From Paraglaciecola sp. (GTDB lineage: Bacteria; Pseudomonadota; Gammaproteobacteria; Enterobacterales; Alteromonadaceae), in contig JAACSL010000021.1 of assembly GCA_009993955.1 (NCBI GenBank), positions 19,686 through 83,685 of the forward strand: a stretch of DNA of 64,000 nt. The letters are read 5' to 3'. Each line of letters starts with the position of its first letter. Positions within the stretch are counted from its first letter, which is position 1. Under the pieces are notes generated by a model that was not told the DNA's origin, did no database searches, and was given only the letters and a program-made list of their open reading frames with translations. Position numbers and translations under genes: made by a program. Shown here in pieces: positions 42,943 through 53,257 of the stretch.

Positions 42943-43581
42943 TCAGCTTTTGCGAATATGAACAATATGGCGCTCGCCCTCTAAACCAGGAATTGCTAGT
43001 TTATTGCAAGCTTCGACCATAAACCCAGCAGGTATGTCAGCCATTTCATCGCTAGGTAATTGACCTTTTAAGGCCAAAAAAACCCCTTCAGAATCTACCA
43101 GATGCTGACACCAGTGCAACATATCTTTTAGTGAAGCAAAGGCCCGACTAATGACACCATCTATTCTGCCAGTTGGCTGGTAATCTTCAACTCTTGCTTG
43201 TACCGGTTGAATATTTGGCAGTTTTAATTCATAGGCAACTTGCGTCATAAAGCGTACGCGTTTACCCAAGCTGTCTAATAAAATGAACTGTTTATCTGGG
43301 CACATAATGGCCAGCGGAATACCGGGTAAACCGGGTCCAGTACCTACATCGATATACTGTTGTTTGTGCAAAAATGGCGTAACCGCAATGGAATCAACAA
43401 TGTGTTTTACCAGCATTTTTTCAGGTTCGCGCACCGAGGTTAAGTTGTACGCTTTATTCCACTTGTGCATCAACAATACGTAGTCAACCAGCTTTTCACA
43501 CTGTTCTGGCGTTGGCACAGGGCTTATGTCTCGCACATAAGCCTGTAATTGGGCCAGCAAGTTAAGTTTCAACTCAGACAT
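42943..43581 (-). CDS. rsmG: 16S rRNA (guanine-527-N7) methyltransferase
   Basis: SAM-dependent enzyme that makes m7G527 in 16S rRNA; loss gives low-level streptomycin resistance in other species. Length 212 aa, SAM site [17 protein letters not shown] near residue 75 and [13 protein letters not shown] in the C-terminal half. Its ATG overlaps the mnmG stop (TAATG), implying translational coupling. Confidence 0.97.
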   Translation of the reverse strand: MSELKLNLLAQLQAYVRDISPVPTPEQCEKLVDYVLLMHKWNKAYNLTSVREPEKMLVKHIVDSIAVTPFLHKQQYIDVGTGPGLPGIPLAIMCPDKQFILLDSLGKRVRFMTQVAYELKLPNIQPVQARVEDYQPTGRIDGVISRAFASLKDMLHWCQHLVDSEGVFLALKGQLPSDEMADIPAGFMVEACNKLAIPGLEGERHIVHIRKS

Positions 43582-45494
43582 TAGGCGGAAATTCGACTAG
43601 CAGATTTATGTTGGGAAACTAACAAACCATGTTTTTTCAAATATACGAGCAGTAATGATACCGCAGCCGGTGTTACACCTGATATTCGACCCGCTTTGCC
43701 AATGGTTTCAGGTCTTGCTTGTGTTAATTTAGCAACAACTTCATTGCTCAAGCCCGAAATCTTACTGTAGTCAAATTCCAGCGGGATCAAAGTATCTTCA
43801 TTGCGTAAGGTTTTGGCTATTTCATCTTTTTGACGCTCAATATAACCCGCGTATTTTATCTGAATTTCAACTTGTTCCGCTGCTTGCGTATTATCAATTT
43901 GTGGGCCAATGCCTTCGATTTGCATCAACTCACTGTAGGTAATTTCAGGGCGGCGCAGCAATTCTTCTAACGAATTTTCACGTGTCAGCGGGTTTTTGAG
44001 CATGGTGTTTAATTTGCCGGCAGCAGCATGATTTGGGTTTACCCAGGTGCTGCGCAGACGCTGTGCCTCAAGCTCAATCGCTTCCAGTTTTTGGTTAAAT
44101 ACTTGCCAGCGATGATCATCAACCAAGCCAATTTCTCGACCTTTGCTGGTCAAACGCATATCGGCATTGTCTTCTCTAAGTAACAAGCGATATTCCGCAC
44201 GGCTGGTAAACATACGATAGGGTTCTTTTGTACCCATGGTAGCTAAATCATCAATCAATACGCCCATGTAGGCTTCATCACGGCGCAAGGTAAAGGCATC
44301 TTTTTCCTGACTTGCTAAAGCTGCATTGGCCCCAGCTACCAAACCCTGTGCACCAGCTTCTTCATAACCCGTGGTGCCGTTGATCTGCCCGGCAAAAAAC
44401 AGGCCTTGAATAAACTTAGTTTCAAGACTTTGTTTTAAGTCTCGTGGATCAAAGAAATCATACTCAATGGCATAACCTGGACGCACAATATGAGCTTGTT
44501 CAAAACCCTTTATTGATCGCACTAAATCCATTTGCACATCGAATGGCAGACTGGTTGAAATGCCATTGGGGTAGATTTCAATACTATTTAACCCCTCTGG
44601 TTCAACAAAAATTTGATGGGAACTTTTTTCTGCAAAACGATGGATTTTATCTTCGATAGAGGGGCAATAACGCGGTCCTATGCCCTCAATAACACCAGTA
44701 TACATGGGTGATCGGTCGAGCCCACCACGAATGATTTCATGGGTACGTTCGTTTGTGTGGGTGATGTAACAACTGACTTGACGCGGGTGGTCACTGGCTT
44801 TACCCAAGTAGGAAAATACCGGAATAGGATCGTCACCTAGTTGTTCTTGCATCACACTGAAATTCAAGGTTCGTGCATCTAAGCGCGCTGGCGTGCCGGT
44901 TTTTAAGCGATCAACTCTGAAGGGCAGGGCACGTAAACGATCAGCTAAAGCAATGGAAGGAGGATCACCCGCTCGGCCACCCTTGTAATTATTAAGGCCA
45001 ATGTGAATGGTGCCACCTAAAAAGGTACCGACGGTAATCACAACGGCCTTGGCCTTAAATTTGAGGCCCATTTGTGTGACAACACCCACTACTCGATCTT
45101 GTTCAACAATAAGATCATCACAGGCCTGTTGAAATAAGGTTAAATTGGCTTGGTGTTCCAACATGTGGCGAATAGCAGTACGGTATAAGGCACGATCAGC
45201 TTGAGCTCGGGTTGCTCGTACTGCGGGTCCTTTGCTGGAATTGAGAGTACGAAATTGGATCCCGGCTTGATCGGTGGCGAGAGCCATGGCTCCACCTAAG
45301 GCGTCAATCTCTTTGACTAAATGCCCTTTGCCAATGCCGCCAATAGCTGGATTACAAGACATTTGTCCCAACGTTTCGATATTGTGAGTTAGCAACAGGG
45401 TATTTGCTCCCATGCGTGCTGCCGCCAAAGCTGCTTCAGTGCCAGCATGGCCGCCACCCACTACGATGACATCGAATTGTTGTTGGTAAAACAT
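43581..45494 (-). CDS. mnmG: tRNA uridine-5-carboxymethylaminomethyl modification enzyme MnmG (GidA)
   Basis: FAD-dependent partner of MnmE that modifies wobble U34 in several tRNAs; 637 aa. N-terminal FAD motif [19 protein letters not shown], then [23 protein letters not shown] and a C-terminal helical MnmE-binding domain. It borders oriC and is transcribed away from it, as in E. coli. Confidence 0.98.
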   Translation of the reverse strand: MFYQQQFDVIVVGGGHAGTEAALAAARMGANTLLLTHNIETLGQMSCNPAIGGIGKGHLVKEIDALGGAMALATDQAGIQFRTLNSSKGPAVRATRAQADRALYRTAIRHMLEHQANLTLFQQACDDLIVEQDRVVGVVTQMGLKFKAKAVVITVGTFLGGTIHIGLNNYKGGRAGDPPSIALADRLRALPFRVDRLKTGTPARLDARTLNFSVMQEQLGDDPIPVFSYLGKASDHPRQVSCYITHTNERTHEIIRGGLDRSPMYTGVIEGIGPRYCPSIEDKIHRFAEKSSHQIFVEPEGLNSIEIYPNGISTSLPFDVQMDLVRSIKGFEQAHIVRPGYAIEYDFFDPRDLKQSLETKFIQGLFFAGQINGTTGYEEAGAQGLVAGANAALASQEKDAFTLRRDEAYMGVLIDDLATMGTKEPYRMFTSRAEYRLLLREDNADMRLTSKGREIGLVDDHRWQVFNQKLEAIELEAQRLRSTWVNPNHAAAGKLNTMLKNPLTRENSLEELLRRPEITYSELMQIEGIGPQIDNTQAAEQVEIQIKYAGYIERQKDEIAKTLRNEDTLIPLEFDYSKISGLSNEVVAKLTQARPETIGKAGRISGVTPAAVSLLLVYLKKHGLLVSQHKSASRISA

Positions 45495-45597
45495 GTTAAG
45501 CCTCTCAAACTCTGGAAAACAAACACCCAGCTAAAACGGGCGCGTATTCTATATGGAAATAGACCCGAAGGAAATGGTTAAAATTTATGCAATATGA

Positions 45598-45975
45598 GGT
45601 TTTGATCCTGAGTAGTATTTAAAGGATCTTAAAGATCTTTGTTTATTACTACTACTATTAAGCAATAGATTATCTGTGTATAAGTGTTTTAAATTCAATT
45701 AAAACAATATGTTATCAATGATTAATTGGTGTGTATAAGCCTTGATCAACGCGGTATAGCTTGGGTGTAATATTCTTATTTATCCACAAAGTGAATTTAT
45801 GAAAATTACATAAAGTGGATATAAATAGTTTATAAACCGTTTATACATATTTATATCCACAATAAAAAGAAACCTTTGATCTAACTGTGTGTAAATTGTG
45901 ATCAAAAATGGGCAATCGCGATCTTTAATCAGCTGCCAGTCTATTCATCTAAAAAGTATAGAGTGTGGATAACTA
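45598..45975. other. oriC: Chromosomal replication origin oriC
   Basis: AT-rich 504-bp gap between mnmG and a DUF4097 gene. It contains consensus DnaA boxes TTATCCACA (45780-45788) and TGTGGATAA (45964-45972), two TGTGTATAA boxes (45675-45683, 45730-45738) and weaker variants (e.g. ATATCCACA 45853-45861). Seven Dam GATC sites occur (45604, 45625, 45634, 45744, 45878, 45900, 45920). An IHF-like site TATCAATGATTAA (45713-45725) lies between two boxes. The GATC-rich AT segment 45620-45660 next to mnmG is the probable unwinding element. Position beside mnmG with mioC nearby matches gammaproteobacterial oriC. Confidence 0.92.
45643..45660 (-). other. DnaA-trio array in the predicted unwinding element
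   Basis: On the minus strand six consecutive triplets of the form TAA/TAG (TAATAGTAGTAGTAATAA). They start 14 nt downstream of a DnaA box reading TTATACACA on the same strand, the polarity described for the basal unwinding system of bacterial origins. Confidence 0.6.
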
Positions 45976-45998
45976 GCAAACTGATTGTTGTCGACTTT

Positions 45999-46787
45999 TT
46001 AAATTTTGTTGATCCTGACACTGCCGCCACTGGTTTTTAAGGTAAGAAGAGGTCCACCACCGTTTATTTTTCCTTTAATCGATTGCTTTTTAGTACTGCC
46101 TTCCACAGCAAAATTTGTTGATACTCTGCCACCGCTGGTTGCGGCATTGATGTCCATCTGCACACTTTCGAGAATTGATGCGGTAATTGAACCACCGGAG
46201 GTATGTAAGCTTGCATCAGCAGTGAGCTGTTGGTCGATGGTGACTTTAATACTGCCACCAGAGGTATGGGCATTGAGATTGCCACTGATAGCTTTAGTGT
46301 TGATGGAACCGCCCGAGGTATGCAGTTTGGTATAACCTTTCACATTACCTACAGTAATCGATCCGCCAGAGGTGCGTGCTTTGAGCTCTCCAACTAAATT
46401 TTCAATATTCAACGAACCGCCAGAAGTATTGAGGTCGACGTCATATTCCTGCGGAATATTCAGGATAAATTTAACTTGCAGGTTTTTAGCCCAACGTTGC
46501 GGTGAGTTGAGTTTGCCTATGACCGACAAATTGCCATTGTCTAACTCTGTGGTGTAAGTGAAAAGTTCGTCTTCGTCATTATCAACAATGATTTCAAGTT
46601 CAATGGTGTTTTGTGTGTGAGTGTTTATATCGATGGAGCCGACATCTGTTTTTATGTGCAGCTTGGCACCTGGTGTGACGTCAAAACGCTCATTGTAGGT
46701 TTGGGCGTGCAGGGCAGTGCTTAACAGTAAAAGTGAGCAAGCGGCTAGTTTGCTGATAAACGTAGAAGTTTTAACTAAGGTATTCAT
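45999..46787 (-). CDS. Exported DUF4097-family beta-repeat protein
   Basis: Protein of 262 aa with a signal peptide (cleavage near LHA-QTY) and a C-terminal beta-solenoid built from about six repeats ending in TSGGSI/TSGGRV/TSGGSV, spaced about 18-26 residues. This is the DUF4097 putative adhesin pattern. No enzymatic motif. Its stop lies 27 bp from the last oriC DnaA box. It is oriented toward oriC, so transcription of it may run into the origin; no terminator is seen. Confidence 0.8.
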   Translation of the reverse strand: MNTLVKTSTFISKLAACSLLLLSTALHAQTYNERFDVTPGAKLHIKTDVGSIDINTHTQNTIELEIIVDNDEDELFTYTTELDNGNLSVIGKLNSPQRWAKNLQVKFILNIPQEYDVDLNTSGGSLNIENLVGELKARTSGGSITVGNVKGYTKLHTSGGSINTKAISGNLNAHTSGGSIKVTIDQQLTADASLHTSGGSITASILESVQMDINAATSGGRVSTNFAVEGSTKKQSIKGKINGGGPLLTLKTSGGSVRINKI

Positions 46788-46870
46788 GCAATGTTCCTGT
46801 GATAGTTGCGTGTCGCTTTATTATGTCGCAGCTATACACAGGAAGGTTTAAAACCGTTAAAAAAGGTTTT

Positions 46871-47686
46871 TTATCGCACTTGATTGGGCCGATAGCCACT
46901 CACGGGTTTTGACTCAACTTGCACCGGGATAATTTCTTTGCGACGGCTTGGCCCGGAAAATTTAACCTTGTAGGTGTCATATTCTTTGATTGATTCAAAA
47001 CAATAACTGCCTAAAGCCTGTTCCAGTTCAGCTAGGTTGTGGTTGGTAATCAGGATGCAATTTTTATGATTGGCTAGGCGTTGACGTAATAGGTTGCCGA
47101 GCCAGCTCTGGGCATTTTTTTTCAGACTGGTTTCGTTTACACACACCTCATCTAAAATCAATAAATCTACGTCTAACAGTTCTTGATGAATTTCGCGAAA
47201 TTTTTGACCAACGTTGTCTTGTGCATTGAAGTCATAGGAAAAAAACCGCATGTCCAACAAACTCGATAATTGACGGTACAAAACTGATATTTCGTATTGT
47301 TCAATAAGTTCATGAGCAATGGCGCCAGCGGTGTGAGATTTACCACGACCATAATCACCGTAAAAAATCATCATGTGTGATCCACTGCGTCGCCAATTAA
47401 GGTCTTCATGGGCGGCAATGAAGGATTTGGCAATGCTTACTGCTTCGATTACATCGTCGCTGTCTTCCACTAAGTTGGCAAAAGTCCATTTTGGATTTAA
47501 GTCAGAACGCCCTTGGATAGACTGAATACGTTGTTTTTTGACATCCTGTTGCAGTTGACGAACGTCGCGATTCGCCAAGGTTTCGTATTCTTTCCTCAGT
47601 GATTTGTAGTCTTCGTAGCGATCAGGGACATATTGGCGGCCTAAGGCTTTGCCCAATTGCTGAATTTTGTTTTTTATACTATCCAC
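46871..47686 (-). CDS. dnaC: DnaC-like AAA+ replicative helicase loader
   Basis: AAA+ ATPase of 271 aa similar in layout to E. coli DnaC: N-terminal helicase-binding region (residues 1-70), Walker A GDYGRGKS near 108-115, Walker B LLILDEVC near 174-181, sensor I ILITNHN and a C-terminal Arg-rich end. IstB/DnaA-like relatives are possible, but adjacency to a DnaT-like gene and oriC favours DnaC. Starts with GTG. Likely in one unit with dnaT-like and mioC on the minus strand (66-bp gap to dnaT). Confidence 0.82.
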   Translation of the reverse strand: MDSIKNKIQQLGKALGRQYVPDRYEDYKSLRKEYETLANRDVRQLQQDVKKQRIQSIQGRSDLNPKWTFANLVEDSDDVIEAVSIAKSFIAAHEDLNWRRSGSHMMIFYGDYGRGKSHTAGAIAHELIEQYEISVLYRQLSSLLDMRFFSYDFNAQDNVGQKFREIHQELLDVDLLILDEVCVNETSLKKNAQSWLGNLLRQRLANHKNCILITNHNLAELEQALGSYCFESIKEYDTYKVKFSGPSRRKEIIPVQVESKPVSGYRPNQVR

Positions 47687-47752
47687 AGAATTACCACACT
47701 AACGTTTGTTAAAATGCTTGGCTATCAACGCATTTAAAATCATTAAGCGCCA

Positions 47753-48400
47753 TTATTTTTTACTATATTTTGCCACTAAATTCTTGGCATTTTCGTCAGC
47801 CACAATGCCCGCTTTTTGTTTCACCAACTGCTGGCCAACACGATGCGCAGCGCCACTGCCTGTGGCTAATCGCTGACGTTTTAAATTAAAAACAAATTTT
47901 TGAGTCCATTGAAACTGGCTAAATTGACTCTCTGGGCGACCAAGCCAATATGCCACAAAATCCCCTAACTCTGCTGTACTATATTGATAATCTATCAAAC
48001 CAACTAATTTGGCCAAGTCACTGAGTAACGCATGGTCTGGTTGCCAATCTAGTTGCATCGCATACCACTCTAAATGCAGTTTACTGTATGCATCAGGTTT
48101 CATTTGCAACAAGGGAAGGAGTAAGGTCTTACCATTGACACTGTGGTTTAACTCGACGTCTTGGTCAAATTTAACCAAACCCACATTTAACAATTCCTTG
48201 ATGAGGCTGTTAAGTTGCCTTCCCAGGGTAAATTTTTCTTCTTTTGCGTTTAACAAGCCCAATAGTGCTTTGTAGTTTAGTGGTGGAGTTGTGGCATTGT
48301 GGCCATTCACCTTTGGTTTTAAACCAAGTAAATACAAAACCCTGGCCTCGTTACTAAGGGATTGTTGCAGTGCTGCTTGTTCGGCTAAATTGATGTTCAT
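47753..48400 (-). CDS. dnaT: DnaT-like primosomal protein
   Basis: Protein of about 215 aa. The C-terminal segment AELGDFVAYWLGRP...FSQFQWTQKFVFNLKRQR matches the DnaT single-strand-binding domain (E. coli ELAEFVAYW...IQWQQKLARSL). The N-terminal 100 residues look like a divergent winged-helix region. The frame begins at GTG 48436 inside mioC; ATG 48400 is chosen, without a clear ribosome site. DnaT works with PriA and DnaC in replication restart; pairing with a dnaC-like gene supports the call. Confidence 0.75.
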   Translation of the reverse strand: MNINLAEQAALQQSLSNEARVLYLLGLKPKVNGHNATTPPLNYKALLGLLNAKEEKFTLGRQLNSLIKELLNVGLVKFDQDVELNHSVNGKTLLLPLLQMKPDAYSKLHLEWYAMQLDWQPDHALLSDLAKLVGLIDYQYSTAELGDFVAYWLGRPESQFSQFQWTQKFVFNLKRQRLATGSGAAHRVGQQLVKQKAGIVADENAKNLVAKYSKK

Positions 48401-48416
48401 GGTAGTTAACAAAACA

Positions 48417-48860
48417 TTAGTTGAGTTGAGGATCACTTAACCACTCTTCCAGCCACTTCACCGCTAGATCTTCAGGGATGGGGTGCACTAAAACGTCGAT
48501 ATGAACAGCAGGTTGAATGAATACAGCACCGGCTTTTTTGAGAATATTTTCTATCTGCACCGCGCCGTTACAAAACGTGTCGTAACTGCTGTCACCTAAG
48601 CCCACTACACTGAATTTAACGCTGTCCAAGGCACGTTGTTGGCATTGTCTAGCAAATCGTTGGATGTTGTCAGGTAAATCTCCTGCACCGTGTGTAGAGG
48701 TACAGACGAGCCAAATCGCTGTTTGGTCAAGATCATTGATATCAGGTTGTAAGTGGATTCTGGCCTTGTGTTGGTGTGCAACTAACACGCCTTCCAGGGC
48801 ATCTGCCACATATTCACTCGCGCCTAATACGCTACCTACAATAATCTCAAATGTTGCCAT
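48417..48860 (-). CDS. mioC: Flavodoxin-like protein MioC
   Basis: FMN-binding flavodoxin-fold protein of 147 aa. GSVLGASEYVADAL at the N-terminus, CTSTHGAGDLPDNIQRF and VGLGDSSYDTFCNGA are FMN-loop motifs. In E. coli mioC directly flanks oriC and its transcription passes through it; here three genes separate it from oriC. Confidence 0.93.
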   Translation of the reverse strand: MATFEIIVGSVLGASEYVADALEGVLVAHQHKARIHLQPDINDLDQTAIWLVCTSTHGAGDLPDNIQRFARQCQQRALDSVKFSVVGLGDSSYDTFCNGAVQIENILKKAGAVFIQPAVHIDVLVHPIPEDLAVKWLEEWLSDPQLN

Positions 48861-48931
48861 GACCGAATCTTTGTTATGTTAAGTTCATTGGATTGTAGCG
48901 TGCTTAGTGTTCTCACACTATGGATTTGCCG

Positions 48932-50314
48932 TCACTTACCAATGCAAAAAGACGAGAATATTTTACCAAGTAGGTCATCAGAACTGAATTCACCGGTAAT
49001 TTCGTTAAGGTGATGCTGACACAACCGCAATTCCTCGGCCAACAGTTCACCGGCCATGTGGTCTTCTAATTGTTGTTTGCCTAAGCATAAGTGCTCGTAT
49101 GCTCTGTCGATGGCATCGAGATGGCGACGTCTCGCGATAAATTGCCCTTCATTGTTGGCTTTAAACCCCATGCACTGTTTAAGGTGCTCAGTGAGCAAAG
49201 CTAATCCTTGGCCATCGTTAGCAGACATAGCAACCACCGGATATTCACCAGTTTCATTCATGCCAGACGATTCATGACTTAGATCAATTTTGTTGCGGAT
49301 TACTGTAAGCCCTATGGCTTTGGGCAGTTTGGCAAAAAAGTCTGGCCATATTTTTTGAGGATGAGTTTCATGTGTGTCGGTACTGTCTACCATGAACAGC
49401 ACTCGGTCAGCTTGATTGATTTCTTGCCAAGCGCGAGCAATACCAATTTGTTCTACTTTGTCTGGGCTGTCGCGTAAACCTGCTGTATCGATGATGTGCA
49501 AGGGCATGCCATCAATATGAATGTGTTCTTTTAATACATCTCGGGTGGTGCCAGCAATATCAGTGACGATGGCTGCCTCTCGTCCAGCCAGTGCATTCAG
49601 TAAACTGGACTTACCCGCATTGGGTCTACCCGCAATTACCACACGCATACCTTCACGCAGCAAGGTGCCTTGTTTGGTTTGATGGCGTAACTGTTTAAAA
49701 GCATTGACGAGGTTGTCGAGATCTTGCTGAATTTTGCCATCACTGAGAAAGTCGATTTCTTCTTCGGGGAAATCTATGGCTGCTTCTACATACATTCTTA
49801 AATGAATGACACTCTCAACGATAAGTTGGATGTGGTGAGAAAACTCTCCCTGCAGAGAACGCAATGCGCCTTTTGCTGCCTGCTCTGAACTGGCATCAAT
49901 TAAATCAGCAATGGCTTCTGCTTGAGCGAGATCCAATTTATCATTTAAAAAAGCGCGCTCGCTGAATTCGCCTGGTCGGGCAATTCTCACATCAGCACAG
50001 GCTAAAATGGCATTGAGCAACATATCGAGTACCACTTGTCCGCCATGTCCCTGCAGTTCCAGCACATCTTCACCCGTAAAGGAATGTGGTTCTTGAAAAT
50101 ACAGGGCGATACCTTGGTCGATCAATTGTTGTTGGGCATCGAAAAAAGGTAGGTAATCAACGTGCCGAGGTTTAGGCACTTTACCCAATATTTTAGTTGC
50201 AACCTGCTTAACCAAAGGACCAGAAACGCGAATGATACCAACACCACCACGACCCGGGGCCGTGGCTTGAGCGGCGATAGTTTGTTGCTGGCTGTTGTGC
50301 AGAGTGCCGGCCAT
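48932..50314 (-). CDS. mnmE: tRNA modification GTPase MnmE (TrmE)
   Basis: Partner of MnmG in wobble-uridine modification; 460 aa. N-terminal folate-binding domain ([21 protein letters not shown]), central G domain with G1 [10 protein letters not shown]2 [10 protein letters not shown]3 DTAG and G4-like NKID, and the C-terminal catalytic FCIGK motif with its Cys. Standard neighbour of yidC, though yajQ is placed between them here. Confidence 0.98.
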   Translation of the reverse strand: MAGTLHNSQQQTIAAQATAPGRGGVGIIRVSGPLVKQVATKILGKVPKPRHVDYLPFFDAQQQLIDQGIALYFQEPHSFTGEDVLELQGHGGQVVLDMLLNAILACADVRIARPGEFSERAFLNDKLDLAQAEAIADLIDASSEQAAKGALRSLQGEFSHHIQLIVESVIHLRMYVEAAIDFPEEEIDFLSDGKIQQDLDNLVNAFKQLRHQTKQGTLLREGMRVVIAGRPNAGKSSLLNALAGREAAIVTDIAGTTRDVLKEHIHIDGMPLHIIDTAGLRDSPDKVEQIGIARAWQEINQADRVLFMVDSTDTHETHPQKIWPDFFAKLPKAIGLTVIRNKIDLSHESSGMNETGEYPVVAMSANDGQGLALLTEHLKQCMGFKANNEGQFIARRRHLDAIDRAYEHLCLGKQQLEDHMAGELLAEELRLCQHHLNEITGEFSSDDLLGKIFSSFCIGK

Positions 50315-50316
50315 GA

Positions 50317-50799
50317 TTAGTCGCGAAAATTAGTAAATTGCAGAGGCTGATCGAGCTCTGCTTTTTTTGCCAATGCCATGACTTGCTGCAAATCATCGCG
50401 TTTTTTTCCCGTGACTCTCACTTGATCACCTTGTATTGAGGCCTGCACTTTTATTTTTTCATCTTTAATCAGTTTGATGATTTTTTTTGCGGTGCTTTGT
50501 TCAATACCTTGTTTGAAGGCAATGGCTTGTTTATAAATTTTACCAATGTGTTGCACGTCTTTTTTCTCAAAGGCGGCAGTATCAACACTGCGTTTTACAC
50601 AAGTGCCAATGAGGATTTCAAGCATTTGTTTTAACTGAAAGTCGTTATCAGCCACCATGGTGACAATACTTTCTTTCAATTCAAAGCTTGCCTCTACGCC
50701 TCGAAAATCGAAGCGTGTCGATAATTCTCGATTGGCATTGTCTACTGCATTTTTTACTTCAACTAGATCAACTTCTGAGACGATATCGAATGACGGCAT
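50317..50799 (-). CDS. yajQ: YajQ-family nucleotide-binding protein
   Basis: Small cytosolic protein of 160 aa starting [11 protein letters not shown], with [17 protein letters not shown] and [27 protein letters not shown], the full YajQ signature. Family members bind nucleotides and, in Xanthomonas, cyclic di-GMP. It sits 2 bp before mnmE on the same strand and must share its transcript; this position inside the oriC-proximal block is not the E. coli arrangement. Confidence 0.95.
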   Translation of the reverse strand: MPSFDIVSEVDLVEVKNAVDNANRELSTRFDFRGVEASFELKESIVTMVADNDFQLKQMLEILIGTCVKRSVDTAAFEKKDVQHIGKIYKQAIAFKQGIEQSTAKKIIKLIKDEKIKVQASIQGDQVRVTGKKRDDLQQVMALAKKAELDQPLQFTNFRD

Positions 50800-50849
50800 A
50801 AAAATTCCTGTGATGTAGTCAGTATTTAAATTCTATTGTAAGTGTAAGC

Positions 50850-50895
50850 AAAAAAAAGCCCATTTTATATCCTGCAAAGGCATACTCAACGGGCT
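50850..50895 (-). terminator. Likely terminator after yidC
   Basis: Minus-strand stem AGCCCGTT...AAATGGGCT with a loop of about 22 nt and T7 tail, 32 bases past the yidC stop and before yajQ. Confidence 0.6.
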
Positions 50896-50926
50896 AGATG
50901 GCTAATGTAGAGAGTCTAACGAAGTT

Positions 50927-52570
50927 TTATTTTGTCTGTAATCCGCGTTTTTCCATGGACGCATAAATAAACTTAGCTTGAATTAAGGTAATGATATTGC
51001 TGATTAACCAATACAACACTAAGCCCGCTGGGAAGATAAAGAAAAACAAGCTCATGGCCACCGGCATAAACTGCATAATTTTTTGCTGCATTGGGTCAGT
51101 CATCGTCATGGGTTGCAGTTTCTGCAACAAATACATACTCACACCAGTAAGAATGGGCAATACATAGTAGGGATCTTTTACACTTAAGTCTGTTATCCAG
51201 AAGATAAAGTCGGCATGGCGAAGCTCAACGCTTTCTAACAATACCCAATACAGGGCAAGGAAGATGGGCATTTGCAACAATAGAGGAAAGCAGCCACCCA
51301 TGGGGTTGACTTTATCTTTTTTATACAACTCCATCATGCCTTGCTGCATCTTTTGACGGTCATCACCGTAACGCTCTTTTAATGCGTCCATCTTAGGTTT
51401 CAAGGCACGCATTTTGGCCATGGATTCATATTGTTTTTTGGTTAAAGGATACATACCGCCTTTTACGATCACGGTGATGATAATGATGGCATATCCCCAA
51501 TTACCCACCAGGCCATGAATGAACTGCAGTAACCAGAATAAGGGCTGAGAAATCATCCATAAAAAGCCGTAATCTACGGTTAAATCCAGACCTCTGGCGA
51601 TGGTGGCAAGAGTATCTTGGTCTTTAGGACCTAAATATAAAATGCTTGAAAGTTGTGCACTTTCACCAGGATTAAGGTTAATGGTTTCTCCAGTAAAACC
51701 GATGACCGCATTAGTGTTTTGACGAACCATACTAAAAATGGTGTTGTTTTGGTCTTGAGGTGGTACCCAAGCAGAAACAAAATAGTGCTCGATCATGGCC
51801 GCCCAGCCAGCTTTGGTATGCTGATTCAAATTTTTGTCTTGGATATCATCAAACTTGTATTTTTCGAAACGGTCTTCTTCTGTGGAATAAGCGCCACCAC
51901 GATACGTAGGCATAAACATGCTGCCACCTTGCTCAACCATGCTTTGTTTGAGTTGACCAAATTGCTGGATCTGCTTTGTTACAGCGCTGTTATTTTCAAT
52001 AAGGTAATTGACATCTATCTGGTGACTACCTTGGCTAAAGGTAAAGGTTTTTGTAACAACTAAGCCGTCTTGGGTGGCGTATGTGAGGGGGACAGTTAGG
52101 CTACTGCCTTCCATAGTGTAGTTGTCTTTTTCGACGGTATAATTGGGTCTAGATTTGCTGTCTATGCCATCGCGGCCAACTAAACCACTTTGGGCTACAA
52201 ACAAATGTTCACCATTTGGGCGAAGCAGGCTGTATGAATCGTTTGAACCTTGTACAACAGGAAATTTAGCTAAATTGGCAGAAATGACATCGCCACCTTT
52301 TGCATCAATTTCTATCTTCAATGTGTCAGTGGTAACCGAAATAATCTTACCGCTGTTTTCTAATACGGTAGCGGGTCCTACGCTCGGTAAATCACTTGAT
52401 ATCTGTGGTGCGTCACTGCCATCGCTCACCGTAGTCGAAACTTGAGCCTGAGTGCTGGTGGTGACTTCAGGATTAACAGGTTTTGGACCATAATCTAGTT
52501 GCCATTGTTGCCACAACAAAAAGCTAACAAATGCCAGACCAATTAATAAAAAACTGCGTTGGGATTCCAT
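50927..52570 (-). CDS. yidC: Membrane protein insertase YidC
   Basis: Inner-membrane insertase of 547 aa, also the Oxa1-type chaperone for F0 subunit c. N-terminal anchor helix (SFLLIGLAFVSFLLWQQW), a large periplasmic beta domain (residues 60-340) and a C-terminal five-helix core with MKPKMDALKERYGDDRQKM-like amphipathic loop and PMGGCFPLLLQMPIFLALYW. Normal position upstream of mnmE and downstream of yidD. Confidence 0.97.
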   Translation of the reverse strand: MESQRSFLLIGLAFVSFLLWQQWQLDYGPKPVNPEVTTSTQAQVSTTVSDGSDAPQISSDLPSVGPATVLENSGKIISVTTDTLKIEIDAKGGDVISANLAKFPVVQGSNDSYSLLRPNGEHLFVAQSGLVGRDGIDSKSRPNYTVEKDNYTMEGSSLTVPLTYATQDGLVVTKTFTFSQGSHQIDVNYLIENNSAVTKQIQQFGQLKQSMVEQGGSMFMPTYRGGAYSTEEDRFEKYKFDDIQDKNLNQHTKAGWAAMIEHYFVSAWVPPQDQNNTIFSMVRQNTNAVIGFTGETINLNPGESAQLSSILYLGPKDQDTLATIARGLDLTVDYGFLWMISQPLFWLLQFIHGLVGNWGYAIIIITVIVKGGMYPLTKKQYESMAKMRALKPKMDALKERYGDDRQKMQQGMMELYKKDKVNPMGGCFPLLLQMPIFLALYWVLLESVELRHADFIFWITDLSVKDPYYVLPILTGVSMYLLQKLQPMTMTDPMQQKIMQFMPVAMSLFFFIFPAGLVLYWLISNIITLIQAKFIYASMEKRGLQTK

Positions 52571-52662
52571 AAGGTACTCTAATTAACTACATATTGATCG
52601 TTGTGACTTAAAATAAACCACGGTGAAATTACAAAGCGCTATCCCTTAATAAGGGCAGTAAT

Positions 52663-52920
52663 CTATTTATCACTATTTTTATTGTGCTTTTTTGGAACGG
52701 GGTCAAAGCCGCCCTCATGCATTGGGTGGCATTTAACAATACGTTTTACACTCAACCATAATCCGCTCATTGTACCGTGTTCTGTAATTGCCTCTACAGC
52801 ATACTGCGAACAACTCGGATGAAACCGGCAATGTGGGCCAAGCATCGGCGATATCAATTTCTGATAGAATTTGATCACACTTATTGGGATGAAGCGCATC
52901 GATTTGCCAATTTTTTCCAT
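52663..52920 (-). CDS. yidD: Membrane protein insertion efficiency factor YidD
   Basis: Small protein of 85 aa with the family signature [29 protein letters not shown] and [18 protein letters not shown]. Associates with the inner membrane and assists YidC. Its start overlaps the rnpA 3' end by 40 bp, the usual coupling in this operon. Confidence 0.95.
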   Translation of the reverse strand: MEKIGKSMRFIPISVIKFYQKLISPMLGPHCRFHPSCSQYAVEAITEHGTMSGLWLSVKRIVKCHPMHEGGFDPVPKKHNKNSDK

Positions 52921-53243
52921 AACTTACTCAACAATGCAAACAACTCTTGGTTAGAAAGTTTGTCAACGCCACTTTTTCCGACTACGACTATATCAATATT
53001 TGGCAGTAATTGTTGTTCGAGACGAAAGCTTTCTCTGACGATGCGTTTCAAGCGATTGCGGTCGTGAGCACGTCGAACGCGTTTTTTGGATATCGTAATA
53101 CCCAACCTAGGGTTGTTAGTCTGGTTAGCGCGGGCGAGAAGGGTAAATTGTGGCGATACAGAGGGTATGGCGTTACTGAAAACATATTCAAAGTGGGTGG
53201 GAGTAAGTAACCTTAACTCCCGTGAAAATTGATTTTCACCCAC
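52881..53243 (-). CDS. rnpA: Ribonuclease P protein component
   Basis: Protein cofactor of RNase P, needed for 5' processing of tRNAs; 120 aa. The RNR motif ([17 protein letters not shown]) and the N-terminal FEYVFSN stretch are typical. Starts with GTG 14 bases after rpmH and overlaps yidD by 40 bp. Confidence 0.95.
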   Translation of the reverse strand: MGENQFSRELRLLTPTHFEYVFSNAIPSVSPQFTLLARANQTNNPRLGITISKKRVRRAHDRNRLKRIVRESFRLEQQLLPNIDIVVVGKSGVDKLSNQELFALLSKLWKKLANRCASSQ

Positions 53244-53257
53244 CTTGGATAATTATA

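Noticed and set aside
46000..46440. Repeated DNA motif in the gene beside oriC as extra iterons
   Set aside because: The repetition is explained by the TSGGS protein repeats and contains no DnaA-box sequence.
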